Source: Panagrolaimus kolymaensis
Lineage: Eukaryota > Nematoda > Chromadorea > Rhabditida > Panagrolaimidae
Length of the DNA: 64,000 nt
Direction of reading: 5' to 3'
Assembly (NCBI GenBank): GCA_028622995.1
Contig: JAJQJQ010000003.1
Span: 6,882,001 to 6,946,000 of the forward strand
Positions 54,253 to 64,000 of this stretch are shown here, one piece after another. Each line of letters opens with the position of its first letter. The stretch's first letter is position 1. The position numbers were made by a program, and so were the translations under genes. The notes under the pieces are model-generated. The model was not told where the DNA came from. It searched no databases and saw only the letters and a program-made list of their open reading frames with translations.

Positions 54253-56756
54253 TTAAACGTCCATAACTTCAGGTTCTTCTTCTTCAATTATAACAGGCAA
54301 AAAAGGAGCATACTTTTTTTTAAATTTTTCCATATTCTTCATCTTTATCAACATACTCACAGTTTCTGGTGATAAAGATCCACGTAACTTCGTCGCGGTC
54401 CTTCCCAATAAAGAAAAAACCCTTTCGCTTGCGGCACTGCTTGTGATGCACAGAACTTTTCTAGCTAGGATAGCAATATGAGGAAATACTTTAGCGTTTG
54501 CTTTCCAAAATTCAATTGCGTCGGCATAATTGTAAACAATGCTGTTTGATCTCAAGTCAAGGTAGTTCTCAACCTCAACATCGGTTGGATAAGTTACAAT
54601 TGTTTGTCGATGCTGAGTAAAAGGGGAAGGAGGAGCCGCTGCATATGGATCTTCTACCGATTCATCATTGCTAACTTTATGAACCCATTTCTTTAAAGTT
54701 TCTATGGCCTGTAAAACATTTATTATTCCTATCAAAATTTATTATAATATAGTTTACCGAAGGGATAGAAATTTGTGGAATTTCAAGAATCTTATCTTTG
54801 TTTAGTGGATCGAGCAGCAAACCCAAAATATAGTAGTCAGATTTTGCAAATAATGTTAATTGATAATCAACGACTTTCAAAGCAGCTTGGGCCATCGCTT
54901 TTCGATCAGCATTATCATCTTCAATTTGGTCGACAAAAAATTGTCTTAAACGATAATATTCAATATAGACTTTGTTTATTGTTGGAGAAGTTTCAGACTA
55001 AAATTTTAGTTATATGAAAAATTCAGAATGAACATAGGGAAGTAAGTAAAAGACATACTTGGAAAAGAGTAACTGCGTCTTTAATCGGTTCTAACAATTC
55101 TGTATATGATTTTAAAAGAGGCAAGGTTGAACGATATTCTTGAAGTGCTTCTCGATAAACATATCGACCATTAGCAGAATAGCTATAAAGTTTAGTATTA
55201 ATTAAATCCATTTGTTGTTGATTTAATTTGGTTAAGCTTTCTATTGAGCGGAAACGGGACAACCAGCGGGTTTCAGTGAATTTGAATAAAGAGCCACCAG
55301 CTTTTGATATTTTGTTTTTTAACCAAGGTCGAGAGCTAAAATAACAAAAATAAATAAATATTAAATAGCTTTTATGATGGCTTACTTCACTCCCTTGATT
55401 ATTTTCATTGACATATCCAATTTTTTTTCAATTAATGTTAATCTTTCACGAGTAGTAACATCTAATTGAAATTCTGCTGGCAAGTAGTTATTTTTATATG
55501 GGCATACGGCCCTTTTGCTGAGTAAGTTCAACAAATGGCAAGTATCATTCAAACGAGTGTATTCATTCAATGCTCTTACGATATTACTTCCCTGATCACT
55601 CGTAATTACAATATTATTCTTTAAAAGTTCCAAAGTAATGCCATGTTTTTCTAAAGTCTGAGTTAAGTCATCCAAGACTTCATGACTTTCTGTGGTTTCG
55701 GCAGAAAATTCATGAAAATCCAAAATCCAATTTTCAATTTGCCTACAATTCAAAAATCAATAATTTATGTTAAAGAATAAAAGAAGAATATTTACCAATC
55801 TTCTGTAGTAAAATGGATTGTAACTACAAAATACTGAGAACCTTTGGTACCGAAGTCAAGCGTCAATGCAGCTCCAAATTTTTTAACATGATCAAGGATA
55901 TGCTTTGAAAATTGGGGTTCCATTGTTTTGACAAAAGCTTTGCAATAATTTTTAACAGTTTGCCTGGAAGGAATAAAGCCCAAAATTGATGGATCGTTAG
56001 CAGGGATCACTTTGTTACGTGCACAAGAAATACCATAATCAAAACTGCAAAAAAAAATTTAAAATTTTAGTAAAATATTGGATTGTTTACCCTTCGCGAT
56101 ATATGCTTTCCATCAAGTTTTTAAGCCCATTATGTTCAACTGTGGAAAATGGGACAACGTCAGTTGCAACCATAAAAGATAATAACTCTGTTAGTTTTAA
56201 CTTTAAATGAGCTGGCGGTTCAACATCTTCTTGATTTTGATTTTGGTGTACATTTTTTTCATGCGAGCTTTAAAAAATTTGTTATAAAAATTTAAGCTAT
56301 AGTTCATTTTTCACCCACTTTTTTTTAATACATATTCATTTTATGAGTTTAGATTAATAAATGCCAAATTATAAAAAAGTTTAATCTAATTTTTATATGT
56401 AGAGCCTTTTAAAAAAAACGTAAAAAAATAAATAACAATAAGACAGTAATGAACTCAAAAAAAAGTATTAAAAAAAGTTGGCGCTAAAACGATTGAACCA
56501 AGCCCTTTTTAATGTATGCGACTTACTATAAAGTTTGACGACTGGTAATAGTTGCGGCAAAAATATACTTGCATTTAACACACGTTACCGCGGCTTCTTC
56601 CTTTGTTTCCTTATAAACAATTTTTTGACATCCAGCATATATTTTTTCTCCGAGTTCAAGGATTCCATTACGAAGCGCTTGCAAAATTTCATTTCTATCG
56701 ATCGATGTAAGTTTACCTTCGTAAACTTTATTTCGGCTCCCAGGAGTAAGGCTCAT
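54253..56756 (-). CDS. hAT-family transposase, intact
   Basis: RNase-H-fold transposase. Seven exons (56756-56527, 56267-56091, 56044-55796, 55742-55386, 55335-55059, 54997-54758, 54708-54253) encode 661 residues in frame. A BED-type zinc finger spans the first splice: Cys59-x2-Cys62 in exon 1 and His79-x4-His84 in exon 2. The core follows with LTLDFGTKGSQYF (first Asp), ITSDQGSNIVRAL (second Asp), the hAT-specific DTCHLLNLL and TRWLSRFRSI motifs. The C-terminal dimerisation domain is clear: EFWKANAKVFPHIAILARKVL then SAASERVFSLLG. No frameshift or stop was seen, so the element is probably autonomous. Confidence 0.94.
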
Positions 56757-57196
56757 TTTAGTTTACCACAATTTTAAAGCAAAATTCATTTACCAAGAAT
56801 TACTAAATATAAAAAATCAAAAAATGGCTTTTTTGGCTTTTATAAACAATCGTTATATGCTATTTCGAACAAAATTTATAAAAAGTCATGCTGTCATATG
56901 TCGATGCCCTTTTCGAAGGTTGTTTACAACTTTTAAGAAATTTTATCTTATGTTGATTTTCATTCTAGAAAGAAAAATATCGAAAAATATTTGGTGTTTT
57001 ATTTTGTCGGCGACTTTTCTTTTGCACAAAAAAAGGATGTGGATAAACATTTTTGTTTTTCGTCTTATTTATTATTTTCCTTGAAAACTTTTTAAAAGAA
57101 AAAAAAACCTTTTAAAGATCCTTCGACATTTTGATGATATTTATATAGAAGTAAACATGTGGCATAAGGAAAGTGGCGTAATTTTTCGGTCGTTTA

Positions 57197-57650
57197 TATT
57201 TCATTTTTATATGTTCAAAATAATCTTGCATTAAAAAAATAAAAATAAAATAATAAACAAAAACAGAAAAAAAATTTACATGTATTTCACATTTTTTGTG
57301 CATTTTTGATATTAATAATGAATTGAATTGGAAAAAACTCGTTAATCATTGCTTGAAATTAGCTTTTATAATATTTTTTCAATGTTAAAAATCATTTTGA
57401 AACCTTAAAAAAAAATTCATAACTAAAATGCGCATCGTCGGTTTCAACCGTCTCTTGACGGTGGCGACCGTCAGTTGACGGTGGAGACCGTCAGGCTCTG
57501 AAATAGGTTTCAACTATAAAAAATAGAGCAGCAATAATCTCCATAGCTTATTTATCAATAATCTTGAGTTTTTGGAAAAAAAAAATTGACGGTCAAAACC
57601 GTCAAAAGACGGTGGTAACCGTCGAAAATGACGGTTGGCTTACAGGGTTG
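57197..57650 (-). repeat. hAT right terminal inverted repeat, 454 bp
   Basis: Inverted copy of 53641-54094, identical by eye, including both GACGG/CCGTC arrays. Confidence 0.93.
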
Positions 57651-57797
57651 CCTGTAAATGTTGGGTTTAATCTTCCTCATTATGTTTATGATGCAAGAGC
57701 GGGCTTTTGCATTGGACGAACTTTGGATGGGTATACTGTAAATGCGGCCACCATTGGTTTTGCTAACGAGCATGCAGAAATAATGTCCAGAGGTTAA

Positions 57798-58417
57798 TGC
57801 GCTTTCTTTTTTAAAAAAGGCGTTGTCGTCGGCGTTAAAAAATTTAATTTATGGTCTATGCTTGATATACGTGTAGCTAAGCTGCTGCTAGAGAAACTGA
57901 AGCAATGTAGAAAAGCTTTATCACTGACAGAGAAAGAGGAAAGGAAAAAGTTATATTATTTATTTATTTTTGTATAAAAAAAATGTGCCATTTTGCTGTA
58001 ATTTTGGTTATTATTGTTTATATTCATGTCATGCAAAAATAGTTATGTATCTCGTCATTAAAAAATTATTCGATCTCAAATCTTCTTATTTTTTTTATCA
58101 GCTTTTATATCAAATATAACTGCGTGTCTTTTTTTTGTTTTTTTGCTTATTGTAATTATTAATTTAATTTATGCTTTAAAATAAAATATAATAAATTATA
58201 CCAAAAACTTATAAACCTTTTCTTTTTTGATTTTCACCAAACAAACAAAAAACACTTAACGAAATAAAAAACAATAAACAAGCACTGACTATCCAATGAC
58301 CTCAAGTTTGCTGGTTTTTGTCGTTTATGGAGGCTCTTATCAACTCCTTATAAACAATAAATCGAATGTTTTTACAGCTTCTAATAACAACTTTTTCTTT
58401 TTCTTTTTTTTTGGTTG
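57798..58417. other. Intergenic 3' flank of the interrupted gene
   Basis: AT-rich, no gene seen; ends at the duplication of the GC-rich element. Confidence 0.45.
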
Positions 58418-58857
58418 ATTATCGTCAGTGTTGTCTCATTTGCATTTCATCGCCGCCGCCGCCGCCGCCGACGGCGGCGAGGTCCAATTTCTGGCGGCGC
58501 CGACGTCTGCGCCGCCGCCGCCAATATTACCGCCACGCCGCCAAAATAGAAAATTTTTTTTTCTATATAAATGAAAGGCATTTTTAACATAAATTTAACT
58601 AAAGTAAAGCAATAATAAAAGGAAATTTTAAAAAGGAGAATAAGAATAACTTTAAATTTTAGCTTCTTTAATGTTTGAGTTTTTGATTTTTCTATTATTA
58701 TTTTTGTTTTTTTGGAAAAATTTAATTAATTTTGGCGGCGCCGCCATTTGAAGCTGAAAGGTCGCCGCCGCCGCCGCCGCCGCCGACGGCGGCGGCGGCG
58801 CGGATTTCTGCGCCGACGAGCGGATGGCGGTGGCGGCGAACCAACACTGATTATCGT
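58418..58857. mobile_element. GC-rich non-autonomous hAT-like MITE
   Basis: A 424-bp element (58426-58849) is flanked by the 8-bp direct repeat ATTATCGT (58418-58425, 58850-58857). Termini are CAGTGTTG and CAACACTG, matching the hAT end pattern. Just inside both ends are (GCC)n/(GGC)n blocks with GCCGACGGC palindromes in inverted orientation around an AT-rich centre. There is no coding capacity. The local GC content is very high against the surrounding AT-rich DNA. Confidence 0.88.
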
Positions 58858-59247
58858 CAATATTTTCCTCACTAAAACAACCACATGAAAAAAAATTCCT
58901 ACAACGAAAAAAACTTGCTAGAAATGCACAGCAGTCACGTTTTATGAGAAGAAATTCGAGAGTTGATTTGAAATATTTCAAAAAAAAAATTCTGCTAATT
59001 GTAATAATTTGATGAAATCAATTATAAATAATCATCAAAATTTACTCTAAAAACTTTATAATAAAAACAAAAAATAAGAAGCAATTTTGTTGTTTCATTT
59101 CCCGTAAAACCGCCGTGAACCTTTTTCTTATCACATGATGATAATTCATTAAATAATAATAAAATCATTCATTTCTTCTTTCTTTTCAGCTTCCAATGAT
59201 TTTTATGTATTTTTCTTGGTAATTTTACGGGTATATTTTAATTAAAT
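58858..59247. other. Promoter-side spacer of epg-7
   Basis: 390 bp of AT-rich DNA between the GC-rich element and the EPG-7 start. A TTCTTTTCAG acceptor ends at about 59190. Nothing else was seen. Confidence 0.45.
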
Positions 59248-62200
59248 ATGTCGTTTCGATTACAACAAAGTTTTCGAAACAATTTCAACGAAGATGAAAC
59301 ATTATTTAGCGTTTTTTATATTAATAAAGGGTATGAAATGGGTATTAAAGCTCACAAAGATGCAAATATAGATGAATTACAACGAAATATTTATGATTAC
59401 AATAATATTCCAATTAAGGAACAGGTTTGATTTTTATTAACCGGAAAACATATTTAGTAATCAATTGTTTTTTAAGATGATTTTCCTTATTGATGGCTCT
59501 CGACCAAATCCAGATATACTTTTACTTGAGCACGAAATTGCAACCAAGGAGAAACCATTGTTTCTTTATCGTCGATATCCTCAAGAAAAGCCCCCTAGTG
59601 TGGCAGAAGAAATCGAAGGCGTTCATCGATTGGAAACAGATTTCTTAAAAGTTATTGAACTCGCAATCGAAACTCAAAGCCTTCAAGATATTAAAAATGC
59701 TGCATCCAAAACTTCAAAGCTTGCAAAAACCATTGTTGCAGTTTGTTCCAAAGTTGTTCAAGATCATAAAAATCTTTCTTTGGTTAGTTTTTGTTAATTT
59801 GAATAATTAAAGTAAAAGAATTTAAAATTTAAGGGTTGGAATGCGATGATTTGTTATTTGGATGATCAAATAAATCGACTTTTCCGTAGATATGGCCGAT
59901 TAGAATCGATTATGCGAAAAATGGAAACAGCTCGTGCCACTTCTGAATCAGTATTAGAAGATTTTAATTCAGTTTTTAATAAACTTAAACAGGTTGGAAT
60001 ATTTTTTTAGTCATTCTTATTTATTTGAAGTTGATTTTTTTAGATTCCTCTTCCACCAGAATTAATAGGAACAGTTCAAAAGAATATTGATTCCAGTGAT
60101 GATGAATATACTTTATATGATTGGATTAGCTCCAAAGACACCGTTTATCATCTTGATGATTTAGTGGGCCACGTTCAACGAGCTTTAAACGATTTGGATG
60201 ATAGTCATATCAAACGAATTAAACCAAATATGGATGAAGCTAAACAACAAATCAGTGATAAAAATGTTCGATTCATTGGTGGATTAAAAGATCGTTTGAT
60301 TAAACTTGATGAACGTCAAGAACAAACTAACAATACCGGGAATTCCATTGACAAAGCTGCACATGAATTATATCATACCACTGATATCCTTTACAAAAAT
60401 CCAAATTTGTTACCTGTTTTGAAGGACAAAGTTTCATCCATGGTCAAAGATGTGGAAACTTATAGTCGGTCTAAAATGGAAGTCCTCACAGCTCTTCATG
60501 GTCGAATTAAAAAGAACTTTATTCCCGTTTATGATAGATTAGCTAAATCTGATGGAAGTATGATAGTTTTTGAAGAACGTGCAAAAAGTTTAATCGACCA
60601 ACTGAATTTGTTAAATCAAATACGTGAAACTCCAATTTTGTATGTAACGGCTGTGGCTGAAGTAATTCGTCGACAAACTTTACTAAAAGAATTCAAAGAA
60701 TGGCTAGAAACTATGAGGGAAAAGTGTTCAGCATTTTTGGAAGAAGAAAATCAACAACGTGATGCCATTCATCGAAAATTGGAAAAACATTTCCTGCGAC
60801 AAATCTTTCGTGGAGTTTATCAACTTATGCCTTCATTTACTCCACGCTTGGATGATTTTGATATAAATTTGCCTAAAATTGATAATTCTTATTTGCATAT
60901 GCTTCGAGAAGTTAGTTTAATGGTTATTGTAACTCAATGATTAGTAGTTTAATTTTTCAGAAGTTTCAAGACATGTCAGTTTTCTTAAATGTTACAGCTC
61001 CTGAAGTTTTCAAAAAACTTATGATCGCTGATAAAAATATGCCGAGCGTTAACGAAACATCTCATGCAACTTTGCGTCGAGAGGAATCATTTTTTGTTCA
61101 TGGAAAAACTATCAATATTGATACCATGAATCGAAACTTTCCATCCACAAATTATTTAAGTGGTTTGGATGCTGAATGTTCACCTGGAAGTTTTAATCTA
61201 AATCGATTTGGCCCATTTTCTTCTCAAACTTCTTTATCATTTTCTGAAAGTGGAGTTGGAACTCCAATTTCATTAAAACCTCTTGCATTTGAAGCTCGAT
61301 CTAAAGATGAAATCAACATAGTTTCATCTCCACAAAAAGCGTATTCATATTCAAGTGATCCGATTGCAATACCCTCTCGAGGAGGCATGTCAACTTCAAA
61401 TCAAATTTCAGCAACGTCCAGCCAGTTCAGCACTCCAGATGATACCATGTCAGCTGAACGCTTTAGACAACCGGTATGTTAATTTTCAAGCTTTATAAAA
61501 TTTTCTGTGTTTGCTAATCATTCGTTGTGTTTTGTGATTACAGTATTCATCGCCCAAATCATACAATACTGGATGGATTAGTAAAACCCCACTTGCCCGC
61601 CTTTCAGAGGTTTATAATTTATACTTCTTTTTTTGCTTTCTCTTGCTTTTTTTTATATAGCTTTTTTCTATTAAATATTTATTTGAGCTACCGCTTTTGC
61701 AAATTTTATAGATTTTCATAAAATTATTTAAACCATTTTTTAGCAAGTCGATGACGATCAACAAACCCGAAAGCTTGAAGCAGCCAATGAACAATTATGC
61801 AATGTCAAAGACACCATTTCCGATGTTCAAAACCAAATTGAAGATATTAAAAATTTGGTTCAAGACGAGGGCGAAGCTATACGGGCTATTCACAAAGAAG
61901 CAATAGATGAAGTATGGCGGCAGATTCGAGAAGAAATGGAAAATCAACTTGATGAACAGAGAAAAGTTGTCACAGAAGTTAAAGATGAAAATGCAAAACT
62001 TTCTGAAATTCTTGAGGTTCGCCCATTCAAAATTTGCTTTTTTTATTAAAATCATTGGAAAATTTTTTAGCATGAAAAATATTTGCGTCGTGAAAAGGAG
62101 AAAGAAGTCCAAGATGGACATGTTACGATTGAACGATTAAATAATGAAATGATTGAAGTTATTAAAGCTAAGGATGATTTACACGCGGATATTTTACGCC

Positions 62201-63726
62201 TTGCAACAGACAATCGAAAACTTGAACAAAAAATTCAAACTGATGCTTCAGTTGATTATCTCGGAGTTGAACTTAAAACTCTTGAAGACATTCTTCGCCG
62301 ACCTTTAGCTGTAAGATTTTTACTTTCCTATAAGAAATTGTTTAATTTCTTTGTTTTTATTTTTTTAGCAAGATGAAGTAGATCGAATTAGATCAGAGAT
62401 TGAAAAGCGTCGAGTATCCAGCCCTACACCATCAGAACAAAATGAACGTGAGACCCGTCCTTCTAATTCCCAAGCAGAGTATGAGAAAGCTTACAGAGTA
62501 AGAAAATAAACAACACTATTTTTAACTAATGTTTGTTTACATGCTACTTAATTTTTAGACAAAAATGATGTTTATTATTCAAGGTATCGAAAATAAAAAG
62601 GTGTCTGAAATTGCAAAAATGCGTGATGAAATTCACGTGGAAATTAAAGCTGAACGAGAGAGATATGAAAAGTCATTGGTATTAATTTCTTACTATTTTT
62701 TATTTTTCTTGCAAAATTTTTCATTCAAAATCTATTTTTAGCATGAAAGAATTAAAAAACTTGAAGACCAAGTTTTAAACTATCAAAAAGTAGAAGAGCA
62801 GCAAAGCAAAGGGCCATTTATTGATGCCGCAACTATTGAAGATAATAATACTATGAGTGTCTCACATTCTGAACCATTTTTACCAAAAAATATGATGGAA
62901 TCTTGTATGATTGTTAATCCGGCTACAGCTGGCGGCTCATCATCTAAAGCATCCGAATTTCCTGCAACCCAGGAAGAGGAAGAAGATGGTAGGCATTTTT
63001 TTTAATATTTATTATTCGTTTAGGAAGTTTAAATTTTTGGAAAAACAAAAAATATACAGGAAGCGTTTTTCAATTAAGATTAATATTTTTTATAAAAAAG
63101 TGGTTTATAATTTTTCTTTGAGTCAACGCTTTTTTGGCTTTCGATCTATTTAAAAATATTCCCTGAAATTCATTTCACGTATTTATTAAACTTTATTTTT
63201 AGCTGAGCCAGTTGAAGATGATGTAACTTCTATAAATACTATTGGAACTCAAACTCGCATTTGTATGAAAGAAATGAATATGATGATTTCCCTTCATGAT
63301 ATTCATGAAGGCTGCTCAGTTTTGGTTATGTGGGATAATTCACATAATTCATACATGGTCTTTTCGTAAGTTTTTAAAAAAAAAATTTTGGGATTCAATG
63401 TTAAAGTTAATTTACAATTTGCAGGACAAGTCGCTCATTGCATTTTGTTCGAGAAAGTAGCATGCGTCGTTTCGGCGTCGATGCTCAAGGTGCAGCTCGT
63501 CGAAATTGGATGTTTGCTGTGGTTACAAATATTGAATATTGCCAAATTAGAAAAGAAAATAATCGGTTTGTTTTCTTTCTTTTTTTTCTCGTGTTTTTTG
63601 CTCTTTTAAAATGAATCCCTTCTTTTTTTCAGTTACAACATGCCCTTAGGTACTCGCTTTTATCGCGTTGAAGTTAAGCCCCTTGCAATAGAACAATCTT
63701 CATCAGCTCCAGGTCGTCGCACTTGA
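59248..63726 (+). CDS. epg-7: FIP200/RB1CC1/ATG11-type autophagy scaffold (EPG-7)
   Basis: Scaffold that links cargo receptors to the ATG1/ULK kinase complex in autophagosome formation. Fourteen exons encode 1164 residues: 59248-59424, 59477-59782, 59834-59992, 60044-60910, 60961-61473, 61544-61609, 61744-62016, 62071-62310, 62369-62497, 62559-62678, 62742-62988, 63203-63365, 63425-63565, 63633-63726. The first ~90 residues resemble the ubiquitin-like start; a helical ATG17-like region with VHRLETDFLKVIE follows to about residue 500. A Ser-rich linker leads to long coiled coils (about 690-950). The C-terminal Claw domain is diagnostic: LHDIHEGCSVLVMWDNSHNSY, FVRESSMRRFG, EYCQIRKENN and PLGTRFYRVEV. 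The protein is shorter than mammalian FIP200 (about 1590) and somewhat shorter than C. elegans EPG-7. Confidence 0.93.
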
Positions 63727-64000
63727 TTGAATTTGTTACATCCAACCATTTTTATACACGTGTAAATAATGTGATTAATTTGGTCTTATTTTTTTTATTA
63801 ATCCTCATCTTTCATCTACCAACAAAAAAAAAAACAAGCAAAAAAGAAAAGAAAAATTGCTCATTTAATTTTATTTTATTATTTTTTGTGTGTGTTATTA
63901 AAATTGTTTACTTCTTCTTGTTTTCTTGTTTTACCTTTTCATATTATTGAGCTGCTAAACATATTTGAAAAATTTATCATTTTTTTATACACTTTCATCT
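63727..64000. other. 3' flank of epg-7
   Basis: AT-rich 3' region to the window edge; no gene seen. Confidence 0.45.

Larger units (their letters stand above)
53633..57658. mobile_element. Complete hAT transposon with 8-bp target duplication
   Basis: The element (53641-57650, 4010 bp) is flanked by direct repeats CCTGTAAA at 53633-53640 and 57651-57658, the 8-bp duplication typical of hAT. The ends read CAACCCTGTAAGCC and its complement. Terminal inverted repeats of 454 bp read identical and flank an intact seven-exon transposase on the minus strand. It is inserted in a coding exon of the surrounding gene. Confidence 0.97.
52863..57797 (+). pseudogene. Predicted secreted protein gene interrupted by a hAT transposon
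   Basis: Exons 52863-53240, 53300-53448 and 53512-53640 are followed by a 4.0-kb hAT element, and the gene resumes at 57659-57797. Ignoring the element and one copy of the 8-bp duplication, the pieces total 795 nt (264 residues) in one frame with a normal stop. The N-terminus (MSKFTFSNFMAFLIFFALNNLIYC) is a signal peptide; the mature part has several Cys and NDT glycosylation context. No family was recognised. In this allele translation runs into the element and stops within about 20 codons (TGA near 53690), losing the last 46 residues. It could still encode a truncated protein; its function is unknown. Confidence 0.85.

Overview
The window is nuclear DNA of a nematode. The evidence is a very AT-rich background, compact genes with many 44-60 bp introns (GTAAGT donors, TTTTTTAG acceptors), TTTTTAG acceptor-like sites just upstream of several start codons (as expected for spliced-leader addition), and a gene set whose best matches are animal and nematode families. 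The T-rich 'TTTTTTAG' acceptors are less Caenorhabditis-like and hint at another clade, but the species cannot be named from sequence alone. Names come from protein motifs read by eye; exon joins were checked by requiring that reading phase is kept and total length is divisible by three.

Layout. 1-2.3 kb: the tail of one gene and an unrecognised 536-aa protein. 3.3-6.1 kb: mitochondrial chaperonins, cpn10/HSP10 (-) and HSP60 (+), head to head around a shared promoter with heat-shock elements. 6.5-7.2 kb: coenzyme-Q-binding COQ10 (-). 10.5-13.4 kb: an Msx homeobox gene (vab-15-like) with a 2-kb intron. 16.3-20.9 kb: a THAP-domain/CtBP corepressor (-). 25.5-26.2 kb: an ARF-like GTPase (-). 27.6-28.3 kb: a KCTD-type BTB protein (+). 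28.9-32.7 kb: an orphan cysteine-rich (CXC-like) protein (-). 33.9-34.9 kb: isoprenylcysteine methyltransferase (-). 35.3-36.9 kb: PI3-kinase regulatory subunit (-). 37.5-42.8 kb: TMEM237-type ciliary transition-zone protein with an exact X-box match upstream (+). 42.8-45.4 kb: FMRFamide-receptor-like GPCR (+), starting 7 bp after the TMEM237 stop. 59.2-63.7 kb: FIP200/EPG-7 autophagy scaffold (+).

Mobile DNA is concentrated in 43-59 kb. There is a 253-bp hairpin element in a GPCR intron (TA flanks); a complete piggyBac element (47679-51225, TTAA target sites, 655-aa transposase with all catalytic Asp) with 540-bp terminal inverted repeats that read as identical; and a complete hAT element (53641-57650, 8-bp target duplication, 661-aa transposase) with 454-bp terminal inverted repeats that read as identical. 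The hAT element sits inside a coding exon of a predicted secreted protein, whose frame is exactly restored if the element and one target copy are ignored. A 424-bp GC-rich non-autonomous hAT-like element (58426-58849, 8-bp duplication) follows. Identical repeats and intact coding regions mean both large elements arrived very recently.

Long gene-poor stretches (7-10, 13-16, 21-25, 39-42 and 45-47 kb, and the Msx and CtBP introns) show low-complexity AT-rich DNA with trinucleotide and CTAA-type short repeats and no supportable genes; around the developmental regulators they are the likely place for cis-regulation.
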